A stretch of 64,000 nt of DNA from contig CP136066.1 in assembly GCA_032622095.1 (NCBI GenBank), positions 41,491,835-41,555,834 on the forward strand, given 5' to 3'. Positions 33,075 to 44,430 of this stretch are shown piece after piece (position 1 is the first letter of the stretch; every line of letters begins with the position of its first letter). The position numbers and the translations under genes are program-made. The notes under the pieces are model-generated. The model was not told where the DNA came from. It did no database searches and worked only from the letters and a program-made list of their open reading frames with translations. Source of the stretch: Siphonodentalium dalli (Eukaryota > Mollusca > Scaphopoda > Gadilida > Siphonodentaliidae).

Positions 33075-33840
33075 CTAGAAGGTGAACCGACTTCGTCCGG
33101 GCTTTGACCTTGAATTGACCATTTTGAAGGTCAAGGTCAGGTGGGTTCAAACACCAGCACCCCAAAATGGTGGAAATCGGCCCAGCGGATACCGGGAAAT
33201 GGGCCCAGCGGATACCGAGATACCCTATGCATCAAATTTCGTCCGTAAAAATCCGCCAGTTTAACCCGATTTGATTTCCACTCAAGTATATAAACGCGCC
33301 TCATATACACACGCTCATTAATTATCAAGTTTCAACGTAAAGATAAATTACCATCGGTGCCCGAGATATCGCCAAGACGTCTGAAACAGTCAAATGCATC
33401 GGCCTGTTGAGCGTTAACGTGATCTAACGTTATGACCTCTAACGACGTCATAGAAGTTACGCATTGTTTTTATCCTGATGGAAGATAGTACCACTTCTTC
33501 TTGATAATTGAGGCAGATAACTAAAACGGATACATACGCATTATATATCGTTGGAAAGAGGAAACACGAAAGATTCTCACAGTGTCATTATTATGACTGG
33601 CATTTTATTATTCGCGCTGTTTCGAATCGATTTGTAAGCACCGAACTCAAATGAAAGTCCCGTAACACAGCGTAAAAACAGATTTGACCTCGGCACGTGA
33701 AAAGTTGACCTCGGATCTGAAAATTAATAGGCCCATGCCACCCCCGGGCGAAAATACCCCCACATATCAAGTTTCATCGAAATCGGCTCGGCCGTTTTCG
33801 AGTCCATCGCGATCACACAGACAGACAGACACACACACAC

Positions 33841-33871
<31 letters not shown>

Positions 33872-33904
33872 CACAAAAACAGATCTTCCGAAATATATAA
33901 TAGA
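33075..33904 (-). mobile_element. Helitron-like element R2
   Basis: Starts (minus-strand 3' end) with CTAGAAGGTGAACCGACTTC and carries TTGACC-rich units. The 33,311-33,890 block copies 32,511-33,060 at an 800-base offset, with (AC)n expanded. Confidence 0.6.
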
Positions 33905-34288
33905 CTAGCCGATGAGCCCGACGTTGTCCGGGCTATTCAAAAACCAAATTTCAAGTCGATAACTCCACCCGTTTCCGAGATCTGGTCTGCGCCTGTGCGA
34001 AGCTGGCGTCGCACGGGCTCGGCGACCCGATAAAATTCGTATCCGGGGCAAGATACATTCACATAGCAAATTTCAAGTCGATAGCTCCACCCGTTTCCGA
34101 GATCTCGTCTGCGCATGCGCGAAGCTGGCGTCGCACGGGCTCGCCAATACGACAACGTCGACCACCTGGTCAAACTACACACACGTACCAAGTTTCGTCC
34201 CGATCGGTCGAGAATCGTAGATTTGTATAAATGACAGACAGACAAACATACAAACATACAAACAGAGGTCTTCAAAATATATATGAGA
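33905..34288 (-). mobile_element. Helitron-like element R3
   Basis: Opens CTAGCCGATGAGCCCGACGT. Two ~120-base units contain CACCCGTTTCCGAGATCT. It closes with a (CAGA/CAAA)n run, then GGTCTTCAAAATATATATGA. The next CTAG begins immediately after GA. Confidence 0.7.
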
Positions 34289-34903
34289 CTAGCCGATGAG
34301 CCCGACGTTGTCCGGGCTATTCGACCCGATAAAATTCGTATCCGGGGCAAGATACATTCACACCCCAAATTTCAAGTCGATAGCTCCACCCGTTTCCGAG
34401 ATCTGGTCTGCGCATGCGCGAAGCGGGCGCCGCACGGGCTCGCCGATACGACAACGTCCACCGCCTGGTCAAACTACACACACGTACCAAGTTTCGTCCT
34501 CGGGGACCCGATAAAATTCGGAGCCGATGAGCCCGACGTTGTCCGGGCTATTCAAAAACCAAATTTCAAGTCGATAGCTCCACTCGTTTCCGAGATCTGG
34601 TCTGCGCATGCGCGAAGCTGGCGTCGCACAGGCTCGGCGACCCGATAAAATTCGTATCCGGGGCAAGATACATTCACATGCCAAATTTCAAGTCGATAGC
34701 TTCACCCGTTTCCGAGATCTCGTCTGCGCATGCGCGAATCGGGCGCCGCACGGGCTCGCCAATACGACATCGACGACCGCCTGGTCAAACTACACACACG
34801 TACCAAGTTTCGTCCCGATCGGTCGAGAATCGTAGATTTGTATCAATGACAGACAGACAGACAGACAAACATACAGACAGAGGTCTTCAAAATATATATG
34901 AGA
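34289..34903 (-). mobile_element. Helitron-like element R4 (contains a fused partial copy)
   Basis: Same plan as R3. At about 34,520 a second GAGCCCGACGTTGTCCGGGC without CTAG marks an internal fusion. Closes with (CAGA)n and GGTCTTCAAAATATATATGA. Confidence 0.7.
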
Positions 34904-35446
34904 CTAGCCGATGAGCCCGACGTTGTCCGGGCTATTCAAAAACAAAATTTCAAGTCCGGGCTATTCAAAAACAAAATTTCAAGTCGAGAGCTCTACCCGT
35001 TTCCGAGATCTGGTCTGCGCATGCGCGAAGCTGGTGTCGCACGGGCTCGGCGACCCGATAAAATTCGTATTCGGGGCAAGATACATTCACATACCAAATT
35101 TCAAGTCGATAGCTCCACCCGTTTCCGAGATCTCGTCTGCGCATGCGCGAAGCTGGTGTCGCACGGGCTCGGCGACCCGATAAAATTCGTATCCGGGGCA
35201 AGATACATTCACATAGCAAATTTCAAGTCGATGGCTCCACCCGTTTCCGAGATCTCGTCTGCGCATACGCGAAGCGGGCGCCGCACGGGCTCGCCAATAC
35301 GACAACGTTCACCGCCTGGTCAAACTACACACACGTACCAAGTTTCGTCCCGATCGGTCGAGAATCGTAGATTTGTATAAATGACAGACAGACAGACAGA
35401 CAAACAAACAAACAAACAAACAGAGGTCTTCAAAATATATATGAGA
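34904..35446 (-). mobile_element. Helitron-like element R5
   Basis: CTAGCCGATGAGCCCGACGT start, a small duplicated GTCCGGGCTATTCAAAAAC (34,925 and 34,956), three core units, (CAGA)(CAAA) run and the same 5' end. Confidence 0.7.
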
Positions 35447-35965
35447 CTAGCCGATGAGCCCGACGTTGTCCGGGCTATTCAAAAACCAAATTTCAAGTCG
35501 ATAGCTCTACCCGTTTCCGAGATCTGGTCTGCGCATGCGCGAAGTTGGCGTCGCACGGGCTCGGCGACCCGATAAAATTCGTATCCGGGGCAAGATACAT
35601 TCACATACCAAATTTCAAGTCGATAGCTCCACCCGTTTCCGAGATCTCGTCTGCGCATGCGCGAAGCTGGTGTCGCACGGGCTCGGCGACCCGATAAAAT
35701 TCGCATCCGGGGCAAGATACATTCACATAGCAAATTTGAAGTCGATAGCTCCACCCGTTTCCGAGATCTCGTCTGCGCATGCGCTGCACGGGCGCCGCAC
35801 GGGCTCGCCAATACGACAACGTTCACCGCCCGGTCAAACTACACACACGTACCAAGTTTCGTCCCGATCGGTCGAGAATCGTAGATTTGTATCAATGACA
35901 GACAGACAGACAAACAAACAAACAAACAAACAAACAGAGGTCTTCAAAATATATATGAGATATAG
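35447..35965 (-). mobile_element. Helitron-like element R6
   Basis: Outermost inverted unit: CTAGCCGATGAGCCCGACGT, three core units, (CAGA)(CAAA)n at 35,898-35,937, then CAGAGGTCTTCAAAATATAT up to host sequence near 35,965. Confidence 0.7.
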
Positions 35966-37281
35966 GTTTGCTTCCCATAAAAACACAACATCTATCACAT
36001 TATTTGAATAATCGGTCATTTCCCTGCAGCGGTAGCGCCAGGATTTCCCCGATGCAGGGGCTATGATCCCAGATTAGATAGGGGGTCTAGGATCCCAGAG
36101 CCTACCAGGTCGACCATTACATATGTCATCTGACGGGGTGTCGGAAAAATGTTGTTTGAGCTGGAATACATTCCAGATATTATCAGGAACGGTCTGTAAC
36201 GCAGTTGAAAGTTTTTCTTGTTTTTTGTTTATTTACGTCAAAATTTGACGCTCTGATAATTGAAATCCTTGAATGAAAGCCCAGCGTAAGCATTTCCGCC
36301 ACGACCGCTAATATAGCCTAGATATTCTATTTCACTATAAATGAAATGTATCCAGACATGTAATTATGTCTCAAGATGGTATATATTTTTTTATTCTTAA
36401 AGCCAACATAGCGATGTTGTGATATTTGTTTGTATTACCCCTTTGTGGTGTCCGAAATAACCCCGACAACTCAACACTGTTGATATTGTTGGATAGACTA
36501 AAGGTCTTATTGCGACGTATCTGGACTGTATTTAATCTAATAAGTAGATTTTGGTCCGCATTTAGAGGTTTTTTGGTGTGATGAATGATCAACTTTCAGT
36601 GATTAGCCGCAGTTGTAATGATTTGAATGATTAGTTGTTTGAACGGAATTCTGAAGTGGTCCTTTCATGAAACCTTGAAGGAATTATGAATAATTAGTCT
36701 CCGTAATTGGTTGTGAATGAAACTTTATCGGAAATTAGTTCATAATGACTCTCGAGATTGTTTGTAGATCATTCAGTGTTCAACCGCCGTATATTGGCTT
36801 CTGTCAGTCAATTGCAGACCTCTATTTCGATAGAAATTAGAACAGATAACAAAGAAAAGATACATGTCCCCGAAAACAATTCTAATGTCGTACAAGAGAA
36901 CCGAGTAAATAATAGTTTAGTGTATTTGTCGCGTCAATCGTCAATGCGTATATATGTCATGGTAGTAGTTGTTTGGTTATAACCAATAATATATTGGTGT
37001 ATCAATGCAATGGCCGATGTTTGGAGATAAATATTTCATATATTGGAACATATGGGCCCTTTGTGAACACATCATACGTGACGTTGTATGTACATATTTC
37101 ATAATTATAACATTAGTTTGGCGCGTCCGCTTTAAACAATGTGTTCTTTCTTTCTCACCAAGAACATACTGCGCGCATATCTACAACAATTACATATAAT
37201 CAACTATATACACATACCCATTTCACAATCATTACATTAAAGCTGTAATAGATCTTAGATATGCGTAAAAATATGATATAG
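35966..37281. other. intronic sequence, no confident gene
   Basis: Open stretches at 36,371-36,592 (minus) and 36,758-37,199 (plus) have no recognised domain or paired splice sites. Confidence 0.45.
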
Positions 37282-37725
37282 ATGGCGTTACCATTTCTGA
37301 CTATGGTTTTCTTTTATAAACTGCATGTGTGTTTCCGATCGTACATTCGGCGGAATCGACGAAAGTACCGAGGTGTCCGATTGTGCATGTCTGTTCTCTT
37401 CGTGATTTTAGTTTTCAAATTTCGTAGATTAGACTTTGTCACTTTTAGGGGAGGTGGAAAATTCCACACTCCTTTTCGTTACAGCCCTGCATCGCGCGAT
37501 CGATGTTTCCAATTTATTAGAGCACAATCCCATTGTTGCAATCGTTCCCTGATTTTTGACACACCAGTTCCCAAGGCTGGTGAAGCAATAGTTCAGTGGG
37601 CACACGCAACTCACAAGAAATACCACGGGCGCTTCAAAGTTGAACCAGTCCGAGTTGTTTCGGACATATCTATTCACATTCAAAGGCTATCATTCCATAT
37701 TAATCACGTTGTTGGGCGTGGCTAA
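37282..37725 (+). other. 147-codon open frame with N-terminal hydrophobic anchor (doubtful)
   Basis: Opens at ATG GCG. Residues 1-11 are hydrophobic and about 30-45 (CMSVLFVILVFKF) could be a type II signal anchor after a basic RRNRRKYRG stretch. A later PVPKAGEAIV is faintly like the PAPS-binding loop of 2-O-sulfotransferases. However, from about 37,517 the frame lies inside a hairpin element duplicated at 37,934, where the frame is broken. The C-terminal part is therefore repeat-derived, and at most a first exon is real. Confidence 0.15.
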
Positions 37726-37926
37726 CCGGCTTTTGTGTCCAATCGCGACAAACGCACGGATTGTGCGTCGTGGTCAAAACACGTCCAACGGCACATTTCC
37801 AGTTGATTGCATTATGTGGGATCAAATGTGCTCCAATTCGATCAGAGCACGCGAATAGTTCTTTATCAGAATAAATCTCGTCTTCGGCTCGAATGATTCT
37901 GGTAAAGAACAATTCTTGTGCTCTAA
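37517..37926. mobile_element. TTAGAGCAC-ended hairpin element, copy 1
   Basis: Starts TTAGAGCACAATCCC and ends GTGCTCTAA. The last ~90 bases form a hairpin (CAGAATAAATCTCG / GATTCTGGTAAAGAAC). The copy at 37,934 is a direct tandem duplicate, offset 417. Confidence 0.65.
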
Positions 37927-37933
37927 CCCTTAC

Positions 37934-38324
37934 TTAGAGCACAATCCCATTGTTGCAATCGTTCCCTGATTTTTGGTAAAGTACACCAATTCCCAAGGCT
38001 GGCGAAGGAATAGTTCAATGATTATCCCATTGTTAGGCACCCGCAACTCATAACAAACAATCGCACGGGCGCTTCAAAGTGGGAACAGTCCGTGTTGTTT
38101 CGGACATATCTATTCACATTCAGTTCATGTTAATCGCGTTTTTGGGCGTGGCTAACTGGCCATTGTGTCCAATCGCGGCCAGCGCACGGCACATTTCCAG
38201 TTTATTGCATTATGTGTTATCAATTGTGCTCTAAGTCGGTCAGAGCACGTGAATTGTTCTTTACCAGAATAAATCTCGTCTCCGACTCGATTGATTCTGG
38301 TAAAGAACAATTCTCGTGCTCTAA
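37934..38324. mobile_element. TTAGAGCAC-ended hairpin element, copy 2
   Basis: Same order of words as copy 1 (TTGCAATCGTTCCCTGATTT, CGGACATATCTATTCACATT, GTTCTTTACCAGAATAAATC) with several small indels. The terminal hairpin arms AGAGCACGTGAATTGTTCTT and their complement are almost perfect. Confidence 0.65.
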
Positions 38325-38558
38325 CCATTACTTAGCAGTGACACATTTGTCTTTGAGTAATTATAAGATCAAATTAGCGTGAAGCATCAAGACGGTGCAT
38401 TCTCGCATTAAGGATCAGGTAATGAGGATCAATGGGCATATCATTTTCTATTGGTGGTTAATTGTCACTAACACGCATGTCATTAATTAATTAATCATAT
38501 CACGTGATCAATGGAAATGCACTGATCACAGGAAGAAATGACTCAAATGGGGTGATGC

Positions 38559-38660
38559 ACTGTGTAGGAACTGTTACATCGGAAATCGTTCTATCGCCGG
38601 TTTGTGATGGTTCTTGTCTGATTTGTGACGGTTCTTGCTGATCGAAATTATACATTTTCA
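38559..38660 (+). repeat. left terminal inverted repeat of the 4.2-kb element
   Basis: Outer 41 bases identical to the right end, then about 85-90% similar. Two TTTGTGAYGGTTCTTG words (38,600 and 38,620) look like repeated transposase-binding sites. Confidence 0.75.
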
Positions 38661-39215
38661 CGACTTTTTGACAGTTAAAACGAAATTTTGAGGCATCTAG
38701 GTGATAATTCGATTAGTTATTTTCGATCCCAAAACAATCTGTGGCACTAATGAGCGTGTTAATAACGAAAAATTCATTGTGCGAGTCATAACAACGACAA
38801 GAACCGCGAATTTTGATTATTGTTTGGGTACACTCCTGATCGAGTCGGTTCTATCCCCATTAATCGTTCTATACGGGTAAAACTATTGCTAATATTTGCC
38901 ATGGTACATGGTTCAAACTGCCAATTTTGTGAAAGTATACAAAGATATACACAACAAACTATGCATTAAGTTGAAATTTGCACCACTTGTCATTAATTTC
39001 GACGAATTACACTGCCTTTCTATGCTTATCCAATAAGCTGTGTTACGCCTATCAAAATTCACAAAGTCGCCAGCTAGTTTGAAAAATAACGCGTTTTGCA
39101 GGCCTGACATTTCCATGAGTCAACAGCCGGTCAACAATGGTGAAATTTCATTGCGCTGGACTTCGTGAAGCGTGAGCGTAGACGGGATATATAGAGTTAT
39201 CTGTCTTGTATTTTA

Positions 39216-39777
39216 TCTATTATATATTTTGGAACTTCTGTCTGTATGTATGTATTTGTGTTATAGACTCGAAAAACTGCTCGACCGATCCGACTAAAAT
39301 TTGGTGTGTATGCCTACTTTGATCCGGGGAACAATGTGGGCGGGTCCAATTTCACGTGCGTCCGTGTCCTTGGTCTTGACCTCGCTCAAATACGCTCATA
39401 TAGGCATGTTTCTGGACTTCGACCGATCCCACTCAAATTTGGTAGCTGGTTCTACTTTGATCACGGGAACAATATGGGCGGGTCCAATTTCACTTGCGAC
39501 CGTGTCCTTGACCTTGACCTCGCTCATATACGCTCATATAGGCATGTTTCTGGACCTCGACCAATCCGACTCAAATTTGGTATAATGTAGGCCTACTTTG
39601 ATCCCGGGAACAATATGGGTGGGTCCAATTTCACGTGCGACCATGTCCTTGACCTTGACCATATTCGCTCATATAGGCATGTTTCCGGGCCGATCGAACA
39701 ATAGTTTGCCCAGGCGGAGACGATCACAAAAAAATCCCTAAATAGCCCGGACGAAGAGGGCCGGGCACATCGGCTAG
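39216..39777 (+). mobile_element. Helitron-like tandem-core element nested in the 4.2-kb element
   Basis: 5' end ATTATATATTTTGGAACTTC, (CTGT/ATGT)n, three ~150-base units with ACTTTGATCCSGGGAACAAT, then the terminal hairpin AGCCCGGACGAAGAGGGCCGGG followed by CACATCGGCTAG (CTAG at 39,774-39,777) and T. Confidence 0.7.
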
Positions 39778-40530
39778 TGTTGTCTATTTTCGTAGACGTA
39801 TTTTACTCAACAAAAAGCCAAAAATAAGACGTTAAAAGTTGGTTGACACCCATACAATGCTCTGATTACGCAGTTTATGAAGTTTATGTCGGGCATCCGC
39901 TTGCTGGATGCTGATTATCTAGGTTAAATTCTAGAATTCTAGAATATGCAGCTATTAAAGATACGGTTGGCCTTGCCGGTGGGTATCCTGTGAAAATATT
40001 TCCACCCATCAAAAACCGCCACAAACAGAAAGAACAACAAAATGTAGACAGACTTTGTCCATATACAAATAAGCAATATCGCATAAACAGTATGTTATTG
40101 TCATATATTTGACCATTGTTATGTAAACAAAAGCATAAAAAGTTACTTTTCTGGTGTTTATATTATGATGGTAAACATAAAGAGCGTTCTTTGTTGGTGA
40201 ATTCCTGATATGGAACGAATAAAGAGTTGTTATGCCATTTGCGTGTGATTAGCCAGCAGCATTGTGCTGTCTTCTGTAACACAATCAGGCTCTTTCTTAG
40301 GTAAAATATAGTAAATCTTTATGATAACATGCTGTTTACGCGATGGTCATGGTATATATGAACGAAACTGTATGCGTTTTAATTTTTACCTGTTTGCGGT
40401 GATTGGAACAAATATGAATATTTTCGACAACTAAGGCCTCACGTGCCTTTAAAGCATATACAAGCACGGTAATCTTCCATTCAATCATATTTTAGATTGA
40501 CTAGGGATCTCTGATTTTTTAATAGAAGAT
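39778..40530. other. interior of the 4.2-kb element, no gene seen
   Basis: AT-rich, no open frame with a recognisable domain. Confidence 0.5.
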
Positions 40531-40829
40531 ATAAAAAAGCAAAGAATCCTACAGTTACAAATATTATTATATGGATGTTAAACCTTTGGTTACTAAATGC
40601 GCTGTAATGGGAATTGACTTGAATCCTATTGATTAATTTCTAGGAATTCTTAGCTATTAAGTTCAACAAGCAGTAACATATAAAAAAGAGAAAAGAATCA
40701 TGCAGTTACAAATATTATTATATGGATGTTAATTCTTTGATGACTAAATGTGCTATAAAGAGCAGCGACTTGAATCCTATTGATTCATTTGTAGGAATGC
40801 TCAGCTATTAAATTCAACATGCAGTAACA
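40531..40829 (+). repeat. 149-bp tandem duplication
   Basis: Two copies sharing AGTTACAAATATTATTATAT, GGATGTTAA, GACTTGAATCCTATTGATT and AGCTATTAAR, offset 149 bases, about 85-90% alike. Confidence 0.8.
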
Positions 40830-42631
40830 GATTGTTTGAATTATTAGCTAAACATTCAAACAAATGAATCATTAAAAATTAGTGTTATGGGTGTCTGAAC
40901 CTGGCTACTACAAGGCGCATTATTATTCCTCGCTACTAACGTGTAAAGTGAGCAGGGACGTGGGCTGGAGGGTATCCAATGTTGGGGCGTCCACCTTGGA
41001 TTTTCCAACCGCACCATCCCATTGAAACAGACCAAACTCATGCACAAGGCCTGGGCTTTGGTTTTCCCCAACTGCATGACACATTATAGCTCTAGATTGT
41101 ATACCATTCTGAAGTGAATTGATCAGCAGCCTTTGATTGGCCACCATGCAAACCTGGGGAGAAACTCAAGATACATGGGCCCAGTGAGAAAATGTGGATA
41201 TCTTAACCTAAAAATTGCAAAAAACATATAGACTGTCTTCAAGATTCCCAAGTTTTGGAAGTTTCCAACCTGGCGCCCCACCCCAAAAAGATTGGAAATG
41301 TTCCCAACAGATGGAGAGAGAGATGATTTATTTTGCAAAAGAGCATACATTATTTAATACAAAGCATACTAATTAAATGGAATTAGATTATTTGTCCATT
41401 AAACCAGTTTCTTGCCAATTGGGGGGGGGGGGTAAATGTGATATAGAAAACTAGATCACACCTGCTCCCCACTTCATGTCCACCCATCATGAGTTTTGGA
41501 TCAACTCTAAAGAAGAGGTGTCTATTTGTATATGTCAAATATGGTCGATTACATGTTTAAAGTGTAGGAAAGTATGCAAATGTTAGTCTAAAAATGACAA
41601 AATTCCCACTATTAAATTGTTGTCAAATCAAATTAAGAGAACAATTTCAACATATTGTTGATGTTAAATTTCAAACCAATCTATTGTAAGATAAGAAATT
41701 TGTAACTGTTGAACATTTTGACCAAAGTTGGGGATAGACACCAACTAAGCACCCCTCCCCAATCCCCCCCCCCCCACCACCCCAATCACGTCATAACCTA
41801 TCAGTGATTCAGTTGAACGTGATTTCATAAGTTATATTCATGTCTGGGCGACAAACATGTGTAAATGTCCATCAGGCGGACTTCAGAGGAGGAAATATGA
41901 TGGCGCTGGCAATGAAATATTGTCACACCTGGATCTTTCAATAATGCCCAGATTAAGTAAATGAATATAACATATCATATTCTCCTGAGGGTAGATTTAT
42001 ATTACCATTGGTCATTTATATAGGCGGGCATGATTATGATACTATACTCATCGGGACGTTCAATATTTTATTTCTGCCTATTAATGTCACTTAATCTCCC
42101 GTATTAGGTATTTATTGTGTTATTTCTTAATATACCTGTTCTATTATGCAAATTACATAAGCTACAGGCATTATCTGGTTTAAAATGTCAGATACACAAG
42201 ACGATTTTCGGACCCAAGTGCAGAAATCGTTCGAATAAATCTCATGGACAGAACCGTCACAGCCATGGTCGGTTTGAAATAGAACCGTAACACGCACCCG
42301 TGTTGATTACGAGGTCACAGCTCCCAATGATCAACCCCTATCGGGATACTTTCTCGGCTATTTTACAAAAGAATAAAACGGGTACACTTTATAGTCAGTG
42401 TTTGTCTTCAGAATGCGTTTCATATTTTATACGCCACGAAAAACAAAGAAATTGCGTCCACGAGGCTTGATTTTCAGTGGTAACATGTTGATATTTACGC
42501 GTTAACTCGCTAATACCGAGTTAATTGTGGTATAGAGTTCAGGTTTCGTTAACACGGCACTTCTGCAGCCTCTGTTCATTCAGGAAAGTTTAATATATTC
42601 AAGATATCTATAATTATGCGTGATTTTGTCA
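40830..42631. other. interior of the 4.2-kb element, no confident gene
   Basis: Minus-strand open stretches at 40,856-41,350 have no domain. Includes G and C runs (41,420; 41,766). AGAACCGT words recur at about 42,251 and 42,283. Confidence 0.45.
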
Positions 42632-42733
42632 CAAAAATGATTATTTTCAATCATCAGGAACCGTAACAAATCAGGCAAGAACCATCACACTACGGCGATA
42701 GAACGATTTCCGATGTAACAGTTCCTACACAGT
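42632..42733 (-). repeat. right terminal inverted repeat of the 4.2-kb element
   Basis: Complement of the left terminus, ending CAGTTCCTACACAGT before the GGGGTGATGC target copy. Confidence 0.75.
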
Positions 42734-42828
42734 GGGGTGATGCGTCGTCCATCAAACCAGGGAATAGTTTCGGTAGAACAAAATTCACAAAATAATTATA
42801 TGTAAAATTTAACATCAGCTATAGCAGA

Positions 42829-42964
42829 GCAGGGTCTACCATAACGCCACACTGTGGCTGCCGCAGGGTCTATCATAACTCCACACTGTGGCTGCCGCAG
42901 GGTCTACCATAACGCCACACTGTGGCTGCCGCAGGGTCTACCATAACGCCACACTGTGGCTGCC
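42829..42964 (+). repeat. 34-bp minisatellite, four units
   Basis: Unit GCAGGGTCTACCATAACGCC followed by ACACTGTGGCTGCC. Exactly four units with two substitutions in the second. It abuts the hairpin of the next repeat. Confidence 0.9.
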
Positions 42965-42980
42965 ATTACTTGCCATGCAC

Positions 42981-43478
42981 ATAAGTCTTAACTGTCATGT
43001 GGACTGTTTTTATGGAGATGTAACCGTGAGGTAAGTGGTTATAAATTGTGTAAAACCCGAAGGGTTTTACATATAAGTTATGACCACTTACCTCACGGTT
43101 ACATCTCCATAAAAACAGTCCACATGACAGTTAATCCTTATATTTATATTCATTTAGCGAAAAAGCCACTTTTGTAAATGTATTTAAATCGAAAAGTGTA
43201 TCGTGACAAAACCAGCCCAAAATAACCCATAGCACCCTTGGCAAAAGTTAACAGGAACAATTGAAACCCGATGATTTATTAAGTCAATCCTGCGCGAATC
43301 CAAATGCGCCCAAACATTACGCGTTCGTCTTTCCAAATCCAAATGACGTATCGATGTTGTTTTGACCTTGCAGTTATTAGCTGTTGCGCATTCACCGAGA
43401 AATAACTGCAACTAGCCACGTGGGCGCCGACCAATCAGAATGATGGATTTAGTGATGACAACACTTAGTATGTAAATA
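42981..43478 (-). mobile_element. hairpin-ended repeat, copy B
   Basis: A 147-base palindrome at 42,988-43,134 (arms TTAACTGTCATGTGGACTGT ... ACCTCACGGTTACATC) is joined to ~340 bases that recur inverted at 51,261-51,610 (AGCCACTTTTGTAAATG, CACCCTTGGCAAAAGTTAAC, CCACGTGGGCGCCGACCAAT). The 75-codon frame inside is not conserved in the other copy. Confidence 0.75.
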
Positions 43479-43639
43479 TATCCATGTGAACGTGTAAACA
43501 ATATACTAGACGTAATTTTTTTGTTAAATATTAACATTCTAAATTTATACCATGATCGCCTATATTACTATATAAATAAAGCCATCTGTTTAAATTTTAC
43601 ATTTAATCAACACCTGTTGATTAAACGTGCCTACTGTTG

Positions 43640-43812
43640 ATTAAACTTCGCAGAGTTGATTAAGCTTTCTCCATACAATTTGTACGGAAAAGTGTTTATC
43701 TATCGCATTGTAAAGATCGTGGCATAAACTTCGCATGGTGGATTAAACTTTCTCCATACAATATGAACGGAAAAGTGTTTATCCATCGCATTGTAAAGAT
43801 CGTGGCATAAAC
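43640..43812 (+). repeat. ~84-bp tandem duplication
   Basis: TTTCTCCATACAAT, CGGAAAAGTGTTTATC and GCATTGTAAAGATCGTGGCA occur twice, offset about 84. Preceded by three GTTGATTAAA words at 43,615-43,660. Confidence 0.75.
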
Positions 43813-44430
43813 AAAATATGAAGCTCGTGGTGTAAATCGCCATTAAATTTGTTATTCAGAAACACTATGCGTATATTCTATATATAAACTATTTCCATTG
43901 CGCCATTGTTGCATGTTCTGTGAAACTTAATACGGGGTGATGGGAAGAAGCATAACCTGGCTGTGCCACTCCCGCATACTAAATATCACTGACCTTTGAA
44001 CTGTTTGGTATGCATTATTATATTGTTATATTTATCGTGTAGGCTAAATAAAACATATATATATAAATGTGAACGTGATGCCATAGAAATATAAGTTCAT
44101 ACTCATAGTCCGTGTTAGTTGATATAAATTCAATTCAAGTTTATCTCAGTTCATCCATGGATAATTCGATTTGAATGAGTATCAAACAAAGCCAGCAACC
44201 TACCTGGTTAAACGCGTATGTGGCTATGAGAAATACAACAAGGCAAGTTGAGTATATATACTATATAGTAGTGATCAACCGCCTGGTAGCCATAACAGGT
44301 TGAGGCGAGCGACATACTGAATTACGACAAAGTAAATATGATGGGCAATTGTTACCAAACTACACCACAGCAAGGCATTACCACCTACAACGGCATCGCT
44401 GCTGCGGCAAGTGTTACGCCAGCCAATGTT
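43813..44430. other. intronic sequence, no gene seen
   Basis: AT-rich, no element ends or coding signal recognised. Confidence 0.5.

Larger units (their letters stand above)
38559..42733. mobile_element. 4.2-kb TIR element with perfect 10-bp target duplication
   Basis: Inverted termini of ~100 bases (38,559-38,660 and 42,632-42,733) share an identical outer 41 bases starting ACTGTGTAGGAACTGTTACA. They are bracketed by the direct repeat GGGGTGATGC at 38,549-38,558 and 42,734-42,743. Long termini with a 9-10 base duplication fit Mutator-like (MULE) or IS4EU-type transposons. The superfamily is inference. No transposase-like frame exists inside, so the copy is non-autonomous. It encloses a Helitron-like element (39,216-39,777) and a 149-base tandem duplication. 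Confidence 0.75.

Noticed and set aside
34898..36011. Arg/Ser-rich frames of 70-180 codons across 30.6-36.0 kb
   Set aside because: Products of the tandem core units of Helitron-like elements; overlapping on both strands and repeating with the ~120-base period.
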